Shown here: positions 18,726 to 30,395 of the stretch, piece after piece | Numbering within the stretch: the stretch's first letter is position 1 | How the letters are laid out: the number at the start of each line of letters is the position of its first letter | DNA from: Gammaproteobacteria bacterium | Lineage (GTDB): Bacteria; Pseudomonadota; Gammaproteobacteria; Acidiferrobacterales; SZUA-150 | DNA length: 64,000 bases | Reading direction: 5' to 3' | Assembly (NCBI GenBank): GCA_029880545.1 | Contig: JAOUOD010000015.1 | Location: 1 to 64,000, forward strand | Notes under the pieces: generated by a model | What the model was told of the DNA's origin: nothing | Databases searched by the model: none | Seen by the model: the letters and a program-made list of their open reading frames with translations, nothing else | Program-made: the position numbers and the translations under genes

Positions 18726-20474
18726 TCAGCCGTAGCGACTGACACCGGGATTGTTGACATACGTGACCGAAAAGACCGTATTTCGACCTGAACCCTTGGC
18801 CCGGTAGAGTGCGGCATCGGCACTGGCAACCAGCGCCAGTTCATTCAAATCGTGACCGGTTTCCGGGTCAAACGTCGACACGCCAATACTGACGGTAACT
18901 CGTGAATCCGTGGGTGATTCTGCGTGGGGAATATGGCATTCATAAACCGCCCGGCGAAGCTTTTCTGACAGTTTTTCAGCGACTTCCCTTTTGGTTCCGG
19001 GCAGGATGACTACAAACTCTTCGCCGCCATAGCGCGCTGACACATCGCCATCGCGTTTGAAACACTGCGCCAGGCACGCGGCTAACGCCTTGAGACATTT
19101 GTCACCCTCGGGATGGCCATAGTGGTCGTTGTACTTCTTGAAATGATCCACGTCCAGCATGATCAACGAGAGAAATTGACCTTGCCGGTCAGCCCGGCGT
19201 ACTTCCGACTGGATAATTTGGTCAAAATAGCCCCGATTATACAGCCCGGTCAGGGCGTCCAGTTCATTCCGGGTTTTCAAGGCCCGGTTGGAATCAAACA
19301 ATTCCTGGTTCATTTTTTGCAAGGCATCGCGCAAACGCACGCGTTCGCTTATGTCTCGCAACACACCTGTGAAATAGATTTCTCCGTCTATTCGCATTTC
19401 GGCAACGGCGAGCTCGACGGGTACTTTCTCGCCACTTTTGGTGACGGCCTCGACCTCCCTGTGAAATCCGATAACCTTGCGCTTGCCAGTATCAAGGTAG
19501 TTGGCGAGATAGCCATCATGATTTTCCCGGGTTTCACCGTGCATGATGTATTTAATGTTTCGGCCAACCAGCTCTGACGGATCGTAACCAAGGTGTTTTT
19601 CAACTGCCGGATTAACACTGTCGATAATTCCGTTTTTGTCAATGGTTATAACCGCATCCACAATAGTGGAAAATACCGCCCTGAACCGCTCCTTCTGGTT
19701 CTTCAAATCGGCCTCATTTCTGACAATTTCTTCCAGTGCGCTGTTTATAGAGGATGAGATATTACGCAAATCACTGTACCCGCTTACAGGGATACGCGTC
19801 GTACGATCACCCTCATTAAACCTGTGCAATGTCTCCACAATTTCAACAGCAGGTTTTGACAGCATCGTGTACATTAACAAAAGGATAACCGTTATCACGA
19901 CCAGCGTTCCGCCACCAAACAATATGACTTCATTCAACAACAGGTTCTCTGTATCCCGGTAATGGTGGAACAGGTCTATTCTGTAGACGGCGAACCCACA
20001 TTGCTTTTGCCTGATCTGGTCTCGTGTCATGGCACAGATACTGGCGTAACCCTCCATAACACCGAGATCATTATCGGTTTTCATTACCAGGTATCTGTTG
20101 TTCTTGGCCTTCGACACCAAGGCCAGGTCCAGCACACCGGACAGGCTGGCGATATTCCTGTTCTTGTCGACATAACGCGATGACGCCAGCACACGGTTTT
20201 CTGAATCAAAAATGGCAACGAGATCAAGATCGGGTTCCGAGGACATCCCGGACAGGATGTTGTCCAGGCGATTGTGCATGGACAATGACAGGAGTTGTTC
20301 GGCTACGCCTTGAATGAAATTAAGCCTGTCGCGGATTTTCAGTTCCACATTCCTGTCGGTGACCCTGAATTCCTTAACCCTGTTGATCGTCAAAGTAATC
20401 CCGGTCACTGCAACCAACATAGTGATGATTACAACAGAAATCAGGAACCTTGCGCTGTATATCCGGTCTTTCAT
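18726..20474 (-). CDS. Diguanylate cyclase with periplasmic sensor, HAMP-like and PAS domains
   Basis: A 582-residue membrane enzyme predicted to make cyclic di-GMP. TM1 spans about 10-30 and TM2 about 183-205, enclosing a periplasmic sensor domain. A HAMP-like linker (about 206-255) and one PAS domain (about 265-375; VDAVITIDKNGIIDSVNPAVEKHLGY) come next, then the GGDEF domain (about 410-570). The active site reads RYGGEEF and is intact; RDGD lies exactly five residues before GGEEF, so the RxxD product-inhibition site is also present. The ATG overlaps the stop of the substrate-binding lipoprotein gene by four bases (20471-20474), which suggests that the lipoprotein feeds a ligand signal to this cyclase. 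Confidence 0.92.
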   Translation of the reverse strand: MKDRIYSARFLISVVIITMLVAVTGITLTINRVKEFRVTDRNVELKIRDRLNFIQGVAEQLLSLSMHNRLDNILSGMSSEPDLDLVAIFDSENRVLASSRYVDKNRNIASLSGVLDLALVSKAKNNRYLVMKTDNDLGVMEGYASICAMTRDQIRQKQCGFAVYRIDLFHHYRDTENLLLNEVILFGGGTLVVITVILLLMYTMLSKPAVEIVETLHRFNEGDRTTRIPVSGYSDLRNISSSINSALEEIVRNEADLKNQKERFRAVFSTIVDAVITIDKNGIIDSVNPAVEKHLGYDPSELVGRNIKYIMHGETRENHDGYLANYLDTGKRKVIGFHREVEAVTKSGEKVPVELAVAEMRIDGEIYFTGVLRDISERVRLRDALQKMNQELFDSNRALKTRNELDALTGLYNRGYFDQIIQSEVRRADRQGQFLSLIMLDVDHFKKYNDHYGHPEGDKCLKALAACLAQCFKRDGDVSARYGGEEFVVILPGTKREVAEKLSEKLRRAVYECHIPHAESPTDSRVTVSIGVSTFDPETGHDLNELALVASADAALYRAKGSGRNTVFSVTYVNNPGVSRYG

Positions 20475-21433
20475 TTAACCGGGTCTGGCAACAATGCACC
20501 TGAAAACAGATCTTGCGTATCGATACCGGCGTGTAAAAGCCTGTTGGTTCGCAATATACGCTCCAGGTGTTTTATGGTTGCAGCCAATGCCGGTTTGTCG
20601 CCGCCCAGCATGCTCTTGTTCTCTTCCGTGGATGGCAAAGTCAGCCCGTGGTAACTGCCGATAATCTCCTCCACGCCAATACCGAGCCTTTTCGACATCA
20701 CTGCCGCGGCATCCCTGGGATTCCGGGAGAAATAATTCAGCGCCGTAAACCAGCCTTTCACCAAATACTCCAGGTCCTGCCCGCGCCGTGCCATGACATT
20801 GTCGTGTACAACCAGGACATCTACGACTTCTCCGTAAATCTCGCGGCTGCTGAAAACTTCCCTGGCCCCTGTTTTAATCAATCGGGTTCGCACCGGTTCA
20901 AAGTTGACCACCACGTCCACCTCGCTTCGGTCAAAGGCTGCTTCGTGCATATTCACATCGAGGTGCCTGATCTGCACATCACCAAAACTCATATGATTGA
21001 GCTCCAGCGCCCTGGCCAGGATATAGGCGCCCAGCGCGCCACTTTCGACGGCAACGCGCTTTCCCCGTATCTGTTTCATCGAGTTGATGCCTTGCCGAGC
21101 CAGGATGACGTCTGCACCATTTGATATATCATGAACCAGGATCACCTTGACCGGGATTCCGTCCTGAAGCAAAAGCAAGACTTCATCGAGCGTCAGTGAC
21201 GCCAGCTCCAGCGAACCATTTCGAAATGCACGGATCACTTCAGTTGCCGATGGATACTCGATAAGTTTCACGCGGTTATTCGCCAATGCGCCGATTTCCC
21301 TTGCCAGGTATAGCGGCTCATAGCCGGGCCAGACATTGGTTCCCAGCCTCAGCGGTGGCTCTGCAGGGTTCGTACAACCCAGCACCATTAACCCGATCAG
21401 TAATATGAATAAATTTTTAGGGGAAGTGCTCAT
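20471..21433 (-). CDS. Substrate-binding lipoprotein (NMT1/SsuA-like), orphan of any ABC transporter
   Basis: A 320-residue solute-binding protein anchored by lipid: FILLIGLMVLGC has a lipobox with Cys at about residue 20. The body matches the NMT1/THI5/SsuA class that binds pyrimidine precursors, sulfonates, nitrate or similar: LRLGTNVWPGYEPLYLAREIG, then SATEVIRAFRNGSLELASLTLDEVLLL, GADVILARQGINSMKQIRGKRVAVE and VDVVVNFEPVRTRL. No permease or ATPase gene lies in the window. Instead it overlaps the diguanylate cyclase gene by four bases, so it may be a sensor subunit and not a transport subunit. The ligand is unknown. Confidence 0.88.
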   Translation of the reverse strand: MSTSPKNLFILLIGLMVLGCTNPAEPPLRLGTNVWPGYEPLYLAREIGALANNRVKLIEYPSATEVIRAFRNGSLELASLTLDEVLLLLQDGIPVKVILVHDISNGADVILARQGINSMKQIRGKRVAVESGALGAYILARALELNHMSFGDVQIRHLDVNMHEAAFDRSEVDVVVNFEPVRTRLIKTGAREVFSSREIYGEVVDVLVVHDNVMARRGQDLEYLVKGWFTALNYFSRNPRDAAAVMSKRLGIGVEEIIGSYHGLTLPSTEENKSMLGGDKPALAATIKHLERILRTNRLLHAGIDTQDLFSGALLPDPVK

Positions 21434-21645
21434 GAATATGCCTCAAGGTATCCACCCTTATCGGCACAATAGCGGTTTTTTATACCCTTTCCCGGTATTT
21501 GACAAAAAATGACATGGCAATTTGACCAGAAACCCGGACTGCGCCAGACCAAATGCTACTTTTTTCTGTCGGCAATATTCGGCTCGCTGCGCCGGGTTGA
21601 ACAGATGACGGCATTGCGGCCACCGATGCAAGCTGCCAATGGGCG

Positions 21646-22575
21646 TTATGTGTGAAGAAAATAGGATTTATCTATGGCGCCATGCACCCTGGCCAGGCCC
21701 ATTTGCAGCTGATCAATAAATTGATGCAGCTTTTCCTGCTTTAACCTGCTCGCCCTGACACTCAGCACTTTTTTCCTGACCTTGGCCAACTGCATCAGTG
21801 GCATGTCATTTCGCGGCAACTGCTGCAAGCAGCCCTCCACCTCGGACACCGTGTGGTAAAAAGAGCGTGGAAAGCGTTGCTCAAGCAGCAGGAACCTGAG
21901 CACTTCGCGACGACTGACCCGAACCTGGACGGTGCGCCGGTACATCTGGTAAGCGGTCAATGATTTCAGAACACTCATCCACTGGATATTTTCAAACGGC
22001 GTCAACTCCTCGTGACTGTAGTCAAGCAGGTTGGCCGATCGCACATCAATTATCCGGGTAGTCATATCGGCACGCTCAAGATTTCGACCCATCTTCAGGA
22101 ACTGGTAGCCATCATCATGCAGCATGGTGCCGGCCATCATGCCGGTGATGGTCTGAACCCGCGCGATAATTGCCTGCATGAACTCATGGCGCCCGCGACG
22201 CGTCACGCCTCTTTGTGCATCCTGGCGCGCATACATGTATGCATCATTTATGGACTCCCAAACTTCCCTCGGAACAATATCCCTGATAGTGCGACAGTTT
22301 TCCCGCGCCAGGGACAGCGAATGAATAATCGAAAAACTGTTATGCTGATCGGATATCAGGTATCGCAACACCTTGCGTTCTTCCGCATCATCATGGTCAC
22401 TGTAATATTGTTCTGCCGCACCAAGAATATCGATTATCGGCTTCCAGCCGAGGTGGGCGTTTCCGGGAAGATCCAGCACAAGGTTTGTATTTACGTTGAT
22501 AAGCCGTGCAGTATTTTCAGCGCGCTCCTTGTAGCGCGCCATCCAGTACAGATTTTCCGCCACTCTCGATAACAT
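21646..22575 (-). CDS. Alpha-E domain protein of the Anbu cluster
   Basis: A 309-residue, almost wholly helical protein. It begins LSRVAENLYWMARYKERAENTARL, the hallmark of the alpha-E (COG2307) family, and holds GMMAGTMLHDDGYQFLKMGRNLERADMTTRII near the middle. ATG 22575 is one base after the stop of the ATP-grasp gene, so the pair is co-translated. In the known literature alpha-E, circularly permuted ATP-grasp, transglutaminase-like and Anbu genes occur together and are proposed to make and cut peptide-like or isopeptide products. Its biochemical role is not established. The in-frame extension to 22614 overlaps the neighbour and is rejected. Confidence 0.9.
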   Translation of the reverse strand: MLSRVAENLYWMARYKERAENTARLINVNTNLVLDLPGNAHLGWKPIIDILGAAEQYYSDHDDAEERKVLRYLISDQHNSFSIIHSLSLARENCRTIRDIVPREVWESINDAYMYARQDAQRGVTRRGRHEFMQAIIARVQTITGMMAGTMLHDDGYQFLKMGRNLERADMTTRIIDVRSANLLDYSHEELTPFENIQWMSVLKSLTAYQMYRRTVQVRVSRREVLRFLLLEQRFPRSFYHTVSEVEGCLQQLPRNDMPLMQLAKVRKKVLSVRASRLKQEKLHQFIDQLQMGLARVHGAIDKSYFLHT

Positions 22576-22576
22576 A

Positions 22577-24022
22577 TCAGTCCTCGATAATCCAGGTGTC
22601 CTTGCTGCCACCACCCTGTGATGAGTTAACCACCGTCGAACCCTTTCTTAACGCGACACGGGTAAGACCACCGGTGGTCACATAAACATCCTTCCTCGAA
22701 GACAGGATAAAGGGACGCAAATCCAGGTGCCTTGGCTCAACGTGCCTGTCAATCAGTGTCGGCGCTGTCGACAAGGACAACATTGGCTGCGCGATATAAT
22801 TTCTCGGGTCGCGCCTTATCAGGTTAACAAAGTGGTCTTGCTCTTTCTTTGTCGAATGAGGGCCAATCAACATTCCGTAACCGCCTGATTCATTGGCCGG
22901 CTTGACTACCAGCTTGTCAATGTTTGCGATAACGTGATCACGCTCCTTTTTGTTGATACAACGCCAGGTTGGGACATTGGGAATAATCGGTTCTTCGCCA
23001 AGATAATACTTAATAATATCCGGCACATAGGAATACACCACCTTGTCATCGGCCACACCGGCGCCGGGCGCGTTGACCAGGGCCACGTTACCGGCCTTCC
23101 ACGCGGCCAGCAGCCCGGGCACACCCAGCATTGAATCAGTACCAAATCCAGCAGGATCAAGAAACAAGTCATCAATTCGACGATAAATAACATCAACCCG
23201 CGACAGGCCTTCCACGGTTCGCATATAGACAATATTGTCTTCAACAACCAGGTCGCGCCCTTCTACCAGTTCGGCACCCATTTGTTGGGCAAGATAAGAG
23301 TGTTCAAAATAGGCGGAGTTGTATATCCCGGGAGTCAGCACCACCACCTCAGGTGTTTTCAGTCTTCGAGGTGACATGGATGCCAGCATATCGTGGAGCT
23401 GTGTCGTATAATCATCAACCGGAAGAATGCTGGACTGCTCAAACAGGTCCGGAAACACCCGCTTCATTACCAGGCGATTTTCCAGCATATATGACACACC
23501 GGACGGCACCCGCAGGTTGTCCTCCAGCACATACATGGTTCCATCGCGATCGCGCACAAGATCTGAACCGCAAATATGCGCCCAAATTCTTCCGGGCGGC
23601 CTGACGCCGATACATTCCTTTCGGAAATTCACCGAATCAGCAAGGAGTTCCGCGGGGAAAACCCCGCTCCTGACAATTTTCTGTCCATGGTAGAGGTCAT
23701 CAATGAACAGGTTAAGGGCGCGCACCCGTTGCTTGAGCCCGGCCTCAATACGACGCCATTCTGACCGCGCAATAACCCGCGGAATCAGGTCAAAGGGCCA
23801 GGCCCGGTCAATAGAGCCTTCTTCTTCGCTGTAGACAGTAAAGGAAACACCCATAACCTGGATGGCAAGTGCGGCTGCTTCCTTGTATTCAAGGATTTCC
23901 TTGTCGCTTAGCTGGCTGAGATACCGGCAAAGATCCGCTGCCACCGGTCGTGGCTTGCCGGCAACACGAATCAGCTCGTCATGAATTTCTTTTGTTGTGT
24001 ACTTGCCCCAACGGATAGCCAT
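22577..24022 (-). CDS. Circularly permuted type 2 ATP-grasp enzyme of the Anbu cluster
   Basis: A 481-residue protein of the circularly permuted ATP-grasp family (COG2308), predicted to form amide or peptide bonds using ATP. Visible blocks: RPVAADLCRYLSQLSDKEI, GVSFTVYSEEEGSIDRAWPFDLIPRVI, then GSDLVRDRDGTMYVLEDNLRVPSGVSYMLENR (the metal/ATP part), VEGLSRVDVIYRRIDDLFLDP, and VKPANESGGYGMLIGP (glycine-rich ATP loop). Length is normal. It is divergent from the Anbu gene, with a 145-base A/T-rich interval (24023-24167) that must contain both promoters. The alpha-E gene follows with a one-base gap. Confidence 0.93.
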   Translation of the reverse strand: MAIRWGKYTTKEIHDELIRVAGKPRPVAADLCRYLSQLSDKEILEYKEAAALAIQVMGVSFTVYSEEEGSIDRAWPFDLIPRVIARSEWRRIEAGLKQRVRALNLFIDDLYHGQKIVRSGVFPAELLADSVNFRKECIGVRPPGRIWAHICGSDLVRDRDGTMYVLEDNLRVPSGVSYMLENRLVMKRVFPDLFEQSSILPVDDYTTQLHDMLASMSPRRLKTPEVVVLTPGIYNSAYFEHSYLAQQMGAELVEGRDLVVEDNIVYMRTVEGLSRVDVIYRRIDDLFLDPAGFGTDSMLGVPGLLAAWKAGNVALVNAPGAGVADDKVVYSYVPDIIKYYLGEEPIIPNVPTWRCINKKERDHVIANIDKLVVKPANESGGYGMLIGPHSTKKEQDHFVNLIRRDPRNYIAQPMLSLSTAPTLIDRHVEPRHLDLRPFILSSRKDVYVTTGGLTRVALRKGSTVVNSSQGGGSKDTWIIED

Positions 24023-24167
24023 ACACGAACCGATTTCAATGGAGTGAATTCCACCTTATACAAGTTTCAAAAAAAAGTAAAATTGATGCTGCAGTTGATG
24101 ATTTTGGTAGACAAGTTATCCAAAAATTTTGCAGACTGGTCACTTGATAATCCACGAGGACGGGACG

Positions 24168-24917
24168 ATGACATATTGTCTGGCGATCAAGATCAATGAG
24201 GGCATTGTTTTCGCTTCAGATTCGCGCACCAATGCCGGGGTCGATTACGTCCGCAGCTCGAGCAAAATGTTCCGCTTTACCTGGGAGAATGATCGCATCA
24301 TCACCATTCTGACTGCAGGTAACCTGGCTACATCACAAGCAGTCATTAATACGATCCAGCGCGACCTGGGCAAGCCGCGCCAGGGCTTCAGCCTGAAAAC
24401 AGCAAGCCATTTTTTCGATATTGCCGGCTACATAGGTGATATCAGTTACCAGGAACAACAAAAACACCAGGAAGCCGTCGAAAAAAGCGGCGGCTCGGCC
24501 GCGGCCAGCTTCATCATCGGCGGCCAGATCAAGGAAAGGGAGCATGAAATCTACATGGTCTACCCGGAAGGAAACTATATAACCGCTTCCGATGAAAGCC
24601 CGTTCCTGCAAATTGGCGAGTCAAAATACGGCAAACCGATACTCGACCGCATCATTTCCCTGGATACCTCCATCAATGACGCGGCGCGCTGTGCGCTGGT
24701 CTCGCTCGATTCAACCATGCGCAGTAATATTTCCGTAGGTCCACCGATTGAGCTGGCGCTGTATCATGCCGGTACACTGCTGGCACCGCGCCATGTTTCC
24801 TACAAGCTGGCATCACCACTGTACAAAACGCTGCAAAAACGCTGGAACGAAGGCTTGCAACGGGCATTCGGGCGACTGCCCCGGTTTGACTGGGAAGCGG
24901 AACAAGGGGACAACTAG
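24168..24917 (+). CDS. Anbu, proteasome-type N-terminal-nucleophile peptidase
   Basis: ATG 24168 follows a GAGGACGGGACG Shine-Dalgarno-like stretch; the ATG at 24129 is not used. The 249-residue product is Anbu (COG3484), the bacterial 20S/HslV relative. After Met removal Thr1 would be exposed: TYCLAIKINEGIVFASDSRTNAG, with Asp17 and Lys32 close to the Thr1/Asp17/Lys33 catalytic set of proteasome-like subunits. GGSAAASFIIGG and DESPFLQIGESKYGKPILDR match the family. Anbu forms helical or stacked rings in solution in known examples; its substrates are unclear. It is divergent from the ATP-grasp gene, and its stop overlaps the stop of the convergent metallopeptidase gene. Confidence 0.92.
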   Translation: MTYCLAIKINEGIVFASDSRTNAGVDYVRSSSKMFRFTWENDRIITILTAGNLATSQAVINTIQRDLGKPRQGFSLKTASHFFDIAGYIGDISYQEQQKHQEAVEKSGGSAAASFIIGGQIKEREHEIYMVYPEGNYITASDESPFLQIGESKYGKPILDRIISLDTSINDAARCALVSLDSTMRSNISVGPPIELALYHAGTLLAPRHVSYKLASPLYKTLQKRWNEGLQRAFGRLPRFDWEAEQGDN

Positions 24918-25987
24918 GTCTCTGAAACCAACCGATGAATCATTGCGAGCTTGGCTTTTATTTTATCGGTCAGGAAAAACGGGTAGGTATCCGGCAGACC
25001 CATACTCCGGCTCATGGCATTGAGTGCCTCGGTCAACCTGCCCCAGTCATCCATTAGTTCACTCATGCTGACCCGGTAACCGGATGCCAGCTGCGCCTCG
25101 GTGGAGATCACCGCCATCCGCTGGCCCCGAACCTTCACACCGTAGTGGCGCGCAGTTTCCAGGGTGTCAGTCATGTGCAGGTAATGCGCCCAGGTTTCAG
25201 CAAAGTCTTCCCATGGGTGCACAGAGGCATAAGCGCTGATCCAGCTTTCCGCCCAGTCCCTGGACGGTCCGTTTGCGTAGTAATCCTGCAACGCTGACTG
25301 GTAGTCGGCGCGCTCATCGCCAAACAGGTCACGAAATTCGTCAAGCCAACGACCGCCGCTGATCAACCGATACCAATAGTAATGACCTGATTCATGACGA
25401 AAATGACCCAGTAACGTCCGATAACGCTCGTTCATTTGCTCACGAATTTCCTCGCGCGCACTCGGATCGGCTTCGGCAAGATTGATGGTAATGGTGCCGG
25501 CGCTGTGCCCGGTCATTACGCGCTCATCGGGTGATAATTCATCAAGAAACTCGATGGTTGCCGGATCGTCTTCCATGAACCGAAAAGCCAGCCCGGATTC
25601 CGGATCTTGCAAACGGTCATGCACCGGCAAACCCAGCCTGGTCAAGGTATACAGCAATCTCCGCTTGGCTTTTTCGACCCGGTACCACAACTTGATGTTG
25701 TTGCCTTCTGCAAGATTGGGGATTATTTCATTTAACCGACACGACTGGCATAACTGCCCTGGATCCTGCCCGGGAATCATCCAGTTGCATACTTCGTATT
25801 GGTGATAATTCCTGCAGCTACGGTATACCCGGTTATTGCTCAACGCACGGTAGGTCGTACCTTCAACAGGCTCAAGCGCGGACAATACGCCAACATCAGA
25901 CAGGTACCCAAGCTTTCGGCCACATGACATGCATTGGCTGTTTTCAAAATACAACGTGTTACCACAGACACAGGGAAAATTAATCAT
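24914..25987 (-). CDS. Zinc-ribbon putative metallopeptidase (COG4307 type)
   Basis: A 357-residue cytoplasmic protein. The N-terminus carries zinc-ribbon cysteines (C6, C8, C19, C22, then C58, C67, C80, C83). A gluzincin motif HESGH is at residues 198-202 (GHFRHESGHYYW), with DERADYQSALQDYY and WEDFAETWAHYLHMTDT supplying the likely third ligand. This layout fits the putative zinc-binding metallopeptidase family COG4307. It converges on Anbu with a 4-base overlap of the stops, and lies beside the other Anbu-cluster genes, so a role in the same pathway (processing or turnover of the product) is plausible but inferred. Confidence 0.82.
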   Translation of the reverse strand: MINFPCVCGNTLYFENSQCMSCGRKLGYLSDVGVLSALEPVEGTTYRALSNNRVYRSCRNYHQYEVCNWMIPGQDPGQLCQSCRLNEIIPNLAEGNNIKLWYRVEKAKRRLLYTLTRLGLPVHDRLQDPESGLAFRFMEDDPATIEFLDELSPDERVMTGHSAGTITINLAEADPSAREEIREQMNERYRTLLGHFRHESGHYYWYRLISGGRWLDEFRDLFGDERADYQSALQDYYANGPSRDWAESWISAYASVHPWEDFAETWAHYLHMTDTLETARHYGVKVRGQRMAVISTEAQLASGYRVSMSELMDDWGRLTEALNAMSRSMGLPDTYPFFLTDKIKAKLAMIHRLVSET

Positions 25988-26067
25988 AAAAATACCCGCA
26001 ATGCCGGAAAATATATCACGCCCACAATACGCCTATATTTGAAGTCAGCAAGCAATACTGCCCGGGC

Positions 26068-28353
<2,286 letters not shown>

Positions 28354-28420
28354 TTATAGGAGATTCCGGGAATCGGTTCACGCACCCGGGCAGGCGCGGG
28401 GCAGGACAACCCGGCGTTCG

Positions 28421-30007
28421 TCAGGCCTGGAGGAGATTCAATTCAATCCAGAACGTACTGCCCCTGCCCCTGGCACTTTCCACACCAATATCGCCCGCCA
28501 TCAGTTCTACCAGGTGGCGCGTGATGACCAGGCCAATACCGGAACCCTCAATCGCTTCGCTGGCATTCAAACGCTCGAACGGAACAAATAACCTGCGAAT
28601 CTCGTCAGCGGTTATACCCTCACCGGTATCACTCACCCGGATTACGATACGACCGCTGCCAGTCACCTTTGCGTCCAGGCTTACTGCGCCATACAGGCGA
28701 TTATACTTGATAGCATTGGATATCAGGTTTACCAGGACCTGCTTCAACCGCAACGGGTCTGCGAAAACCACGTAGTCAAACATGGAAACATTGTCGATGA
28801 CCTCGATATGACGCAACTGCGCCGCCGGTCGCGTCAGGGTAATGGATTCCTTCAACACCTCGCTGAGCTGTACCTGGTCCATCCTGATATCGGTTTTGCC
28901 GGCCTCGATTTTTGCCAGATCCAGTATTTCATTGACCAGTAACAACAGATGGTTTCCGGCAAGGAGTATTTCCTTGACCGCCTCACGCTGACTTGGTGAA
29001 AACTGGTCCTCGTCGAGTTCCAGCAACTGGGTAAAACCCATCATTGCGTTCAGCGGCGTTCGCAATTCGTGACTCATGTGGGCAAGAAACCCGGACTTGG
29101 CTTCATTGGCTTTCTGCAAGTCCCGGGTACGGGCGGCCACCTTGCGCTCCAGCTCCAGATTATTGTTGGTCAGGCTAACCTGGTTGTTTTGCAATACTTC
29201 CTGTTGCTGGCGGAATAACAGCATAAAGTAACCCAGCACCAGCAGGTATGCGGCCAGACTCAGAAAGTGCCACCACCACCAGGTTGCACCCCAGATACGG
29301 GAATGCTCAAACATGATGCCGGCGAAGCCGAATAACAGGCTGAGGATCGCGAAAACCAGGTGCCTGTTCGGATAATTTTCACCATACTGGTCCGATTCAT
29401 TGCGGCTGTGCGCCAGGATGAAAAAGATCATGCCAACGAAAAATCCCAGGCCACCGACAATATTCATGAGATCGGCCGCCAGTGTAAAAGAGTGAGCTTC
29501 GGACATGACCGGTACAGACTCTGGATACATTAAAGAGCCCAGACCGATCAGCAGCACCACGGTTGTGGCAATAGCAAGCAAGACACGGCGTATTTTCTGA
29601 TCCAGGAAACCGGTCGGCAGCCACACCGCCCCGAATAAAAGGCCGCCCAACAACATCGACAAGCTATGCAGCCAGATAAATGCATCGCCCGGCAGAACAG
29701 CGGCATGGGCGCCATCCAGTATGCCTTTCATGGTCAAGGCGATCACTATCCAGATAAAATAACGCGGCAAACGATCAAAACACTGCATCTGGAACATCAG
29801 CATTGCCGTTGTGACCGCGCTGACCGCTCCGATCGTTTCCATAAAGGAATGCAAGGGGTAACTAAGTCCGTGCCATCCGGACAGGCTGGTTTGCAACATG
29901 GCGCCAACAGCGAAGAGCAAGATGGCGGCAAGGCTGAAGCCCACCCAGGCATAAGCCGGTCGGAGCTTGCTACCGGGCCAAAACATGTTCGGTATTAATC
30001 TAGACAC
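28421..30007 (-). CDS. Membrane histidine kinase with 7TM-like sensor
   Basis: A 528-residue two-component sensor kinase. About seven hydrophobic segments (residues 20-260) form the sensor, for example WVGFSLAAILLFAVGAML and LHSLSMLLGGLLFGAVWL; no periplasmic domain is large. A short coiled coil (NNQVSLTNNNLELERKVAARTRDLQKANEAKSG) leads to HisKA with the phospho-acceptor in HMSHELRTPLNAMMGF and an HATPase domain with LVNLISNAIKYN (N box), DTGEGITADE (G1) and GSGIGLVITRHL (G2). There is no receiver domain and no response-regulator gene nearby. The start is uncertain: GTG 30007 or ATG 29986, neither with a good Shine-Dalgarno site. Confidence 0.9.
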   Translation of the reverse strand: MSRLIPNMFWPGSKLRPAYAWVGFSLAAILLFAVGAMLQTSLSGWHGLSYPLHSFMETIGAVSAVTTAMLMFQMQCFDRLPRYFIWIVIALTMKGILDGAHAAVLPGDAFIWLHSLSMLLGGLLFGAVWLPTGFLDQKIRRVLLAIATTVVLLIGLGSLMYPESVPVMSEAHSFTLAADLMNIVGGLGFFVGMIFFILAHSRNESDQYGENYPNRHLVFAILSLLFGFAGIMFEHSRIWGATWWWWHFLSLAAYLLVLGYFMLLFRQQQEVLQNNQVSLTNNNLELERKVAARTRDLQKANEAKSGFLAHMSHELRTPLNAMMGFTQLLELDEDQFSPSQREAVKEILLAGNHLLLLVNEILDLAKIEAGKTDIRMDQVQLSEVLKESITLTRPAAQLRHIEVIDNVSMFDYVVFADPLRLKQVLVNLISNAIKYNRLYGAVSLDAKVTGSGRIVIRVSDTGEGITADEIRRLFVPFERLNASEAIEGSGIGLVITRHLVELMAGDIGVESARGRGSTFWIELNLLQA

Positions 30008-30027
30008 AAATGTACCGCGTCGCTCTC

Positions 30028-30068
30028 ATATGGATCACTTTCGGTCACGCCGGATTCCGGATCCATAT
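30028..30068. promoter_or_regulatory. Long-spaced 9-bp inverted repeat upstream of the histidine kinase
   Basis: ATATGGATC (30028-30036) and GATCCATAT (30060-30068) are perfect inverted arms 23 bases apart, 21 bases before the start of the minus-strand kinase gene. The position suits an operator or a promoter-proximal control site. Nothing else is recognised in 30069-30395, which is A/T-rich and without a supported gene. Confidence 0.35.
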
Positions 30069-30395
30069 ATGATATATAATTTTTGTTAGTATTGTGTAAT
30101 TCGCTCCTCAGCAATAATCCTGCAAAGTTTTGAAACACATGCATTTGTTACGGATTAATTTTTCCATACTTTTGCTGTCTATTCAAAACATTCCGACTAT
30201 GCGTAGATATTCGTTTACCTATTATTATCCTGCCCGAGCGCGGACCAAAGAACACATCCAAATCAATGCTTTTTTGCATCGGTTTTTTCGGCAGGCTAAA
30301 ACAGTCAGCCACAGCCTGGCTTGACCTCTGGATTGGTCACGCAGCACAGCGAAGCCCGCTGTACACGGGCGAAGAGAGCCGGCTCAATTCGAGGA

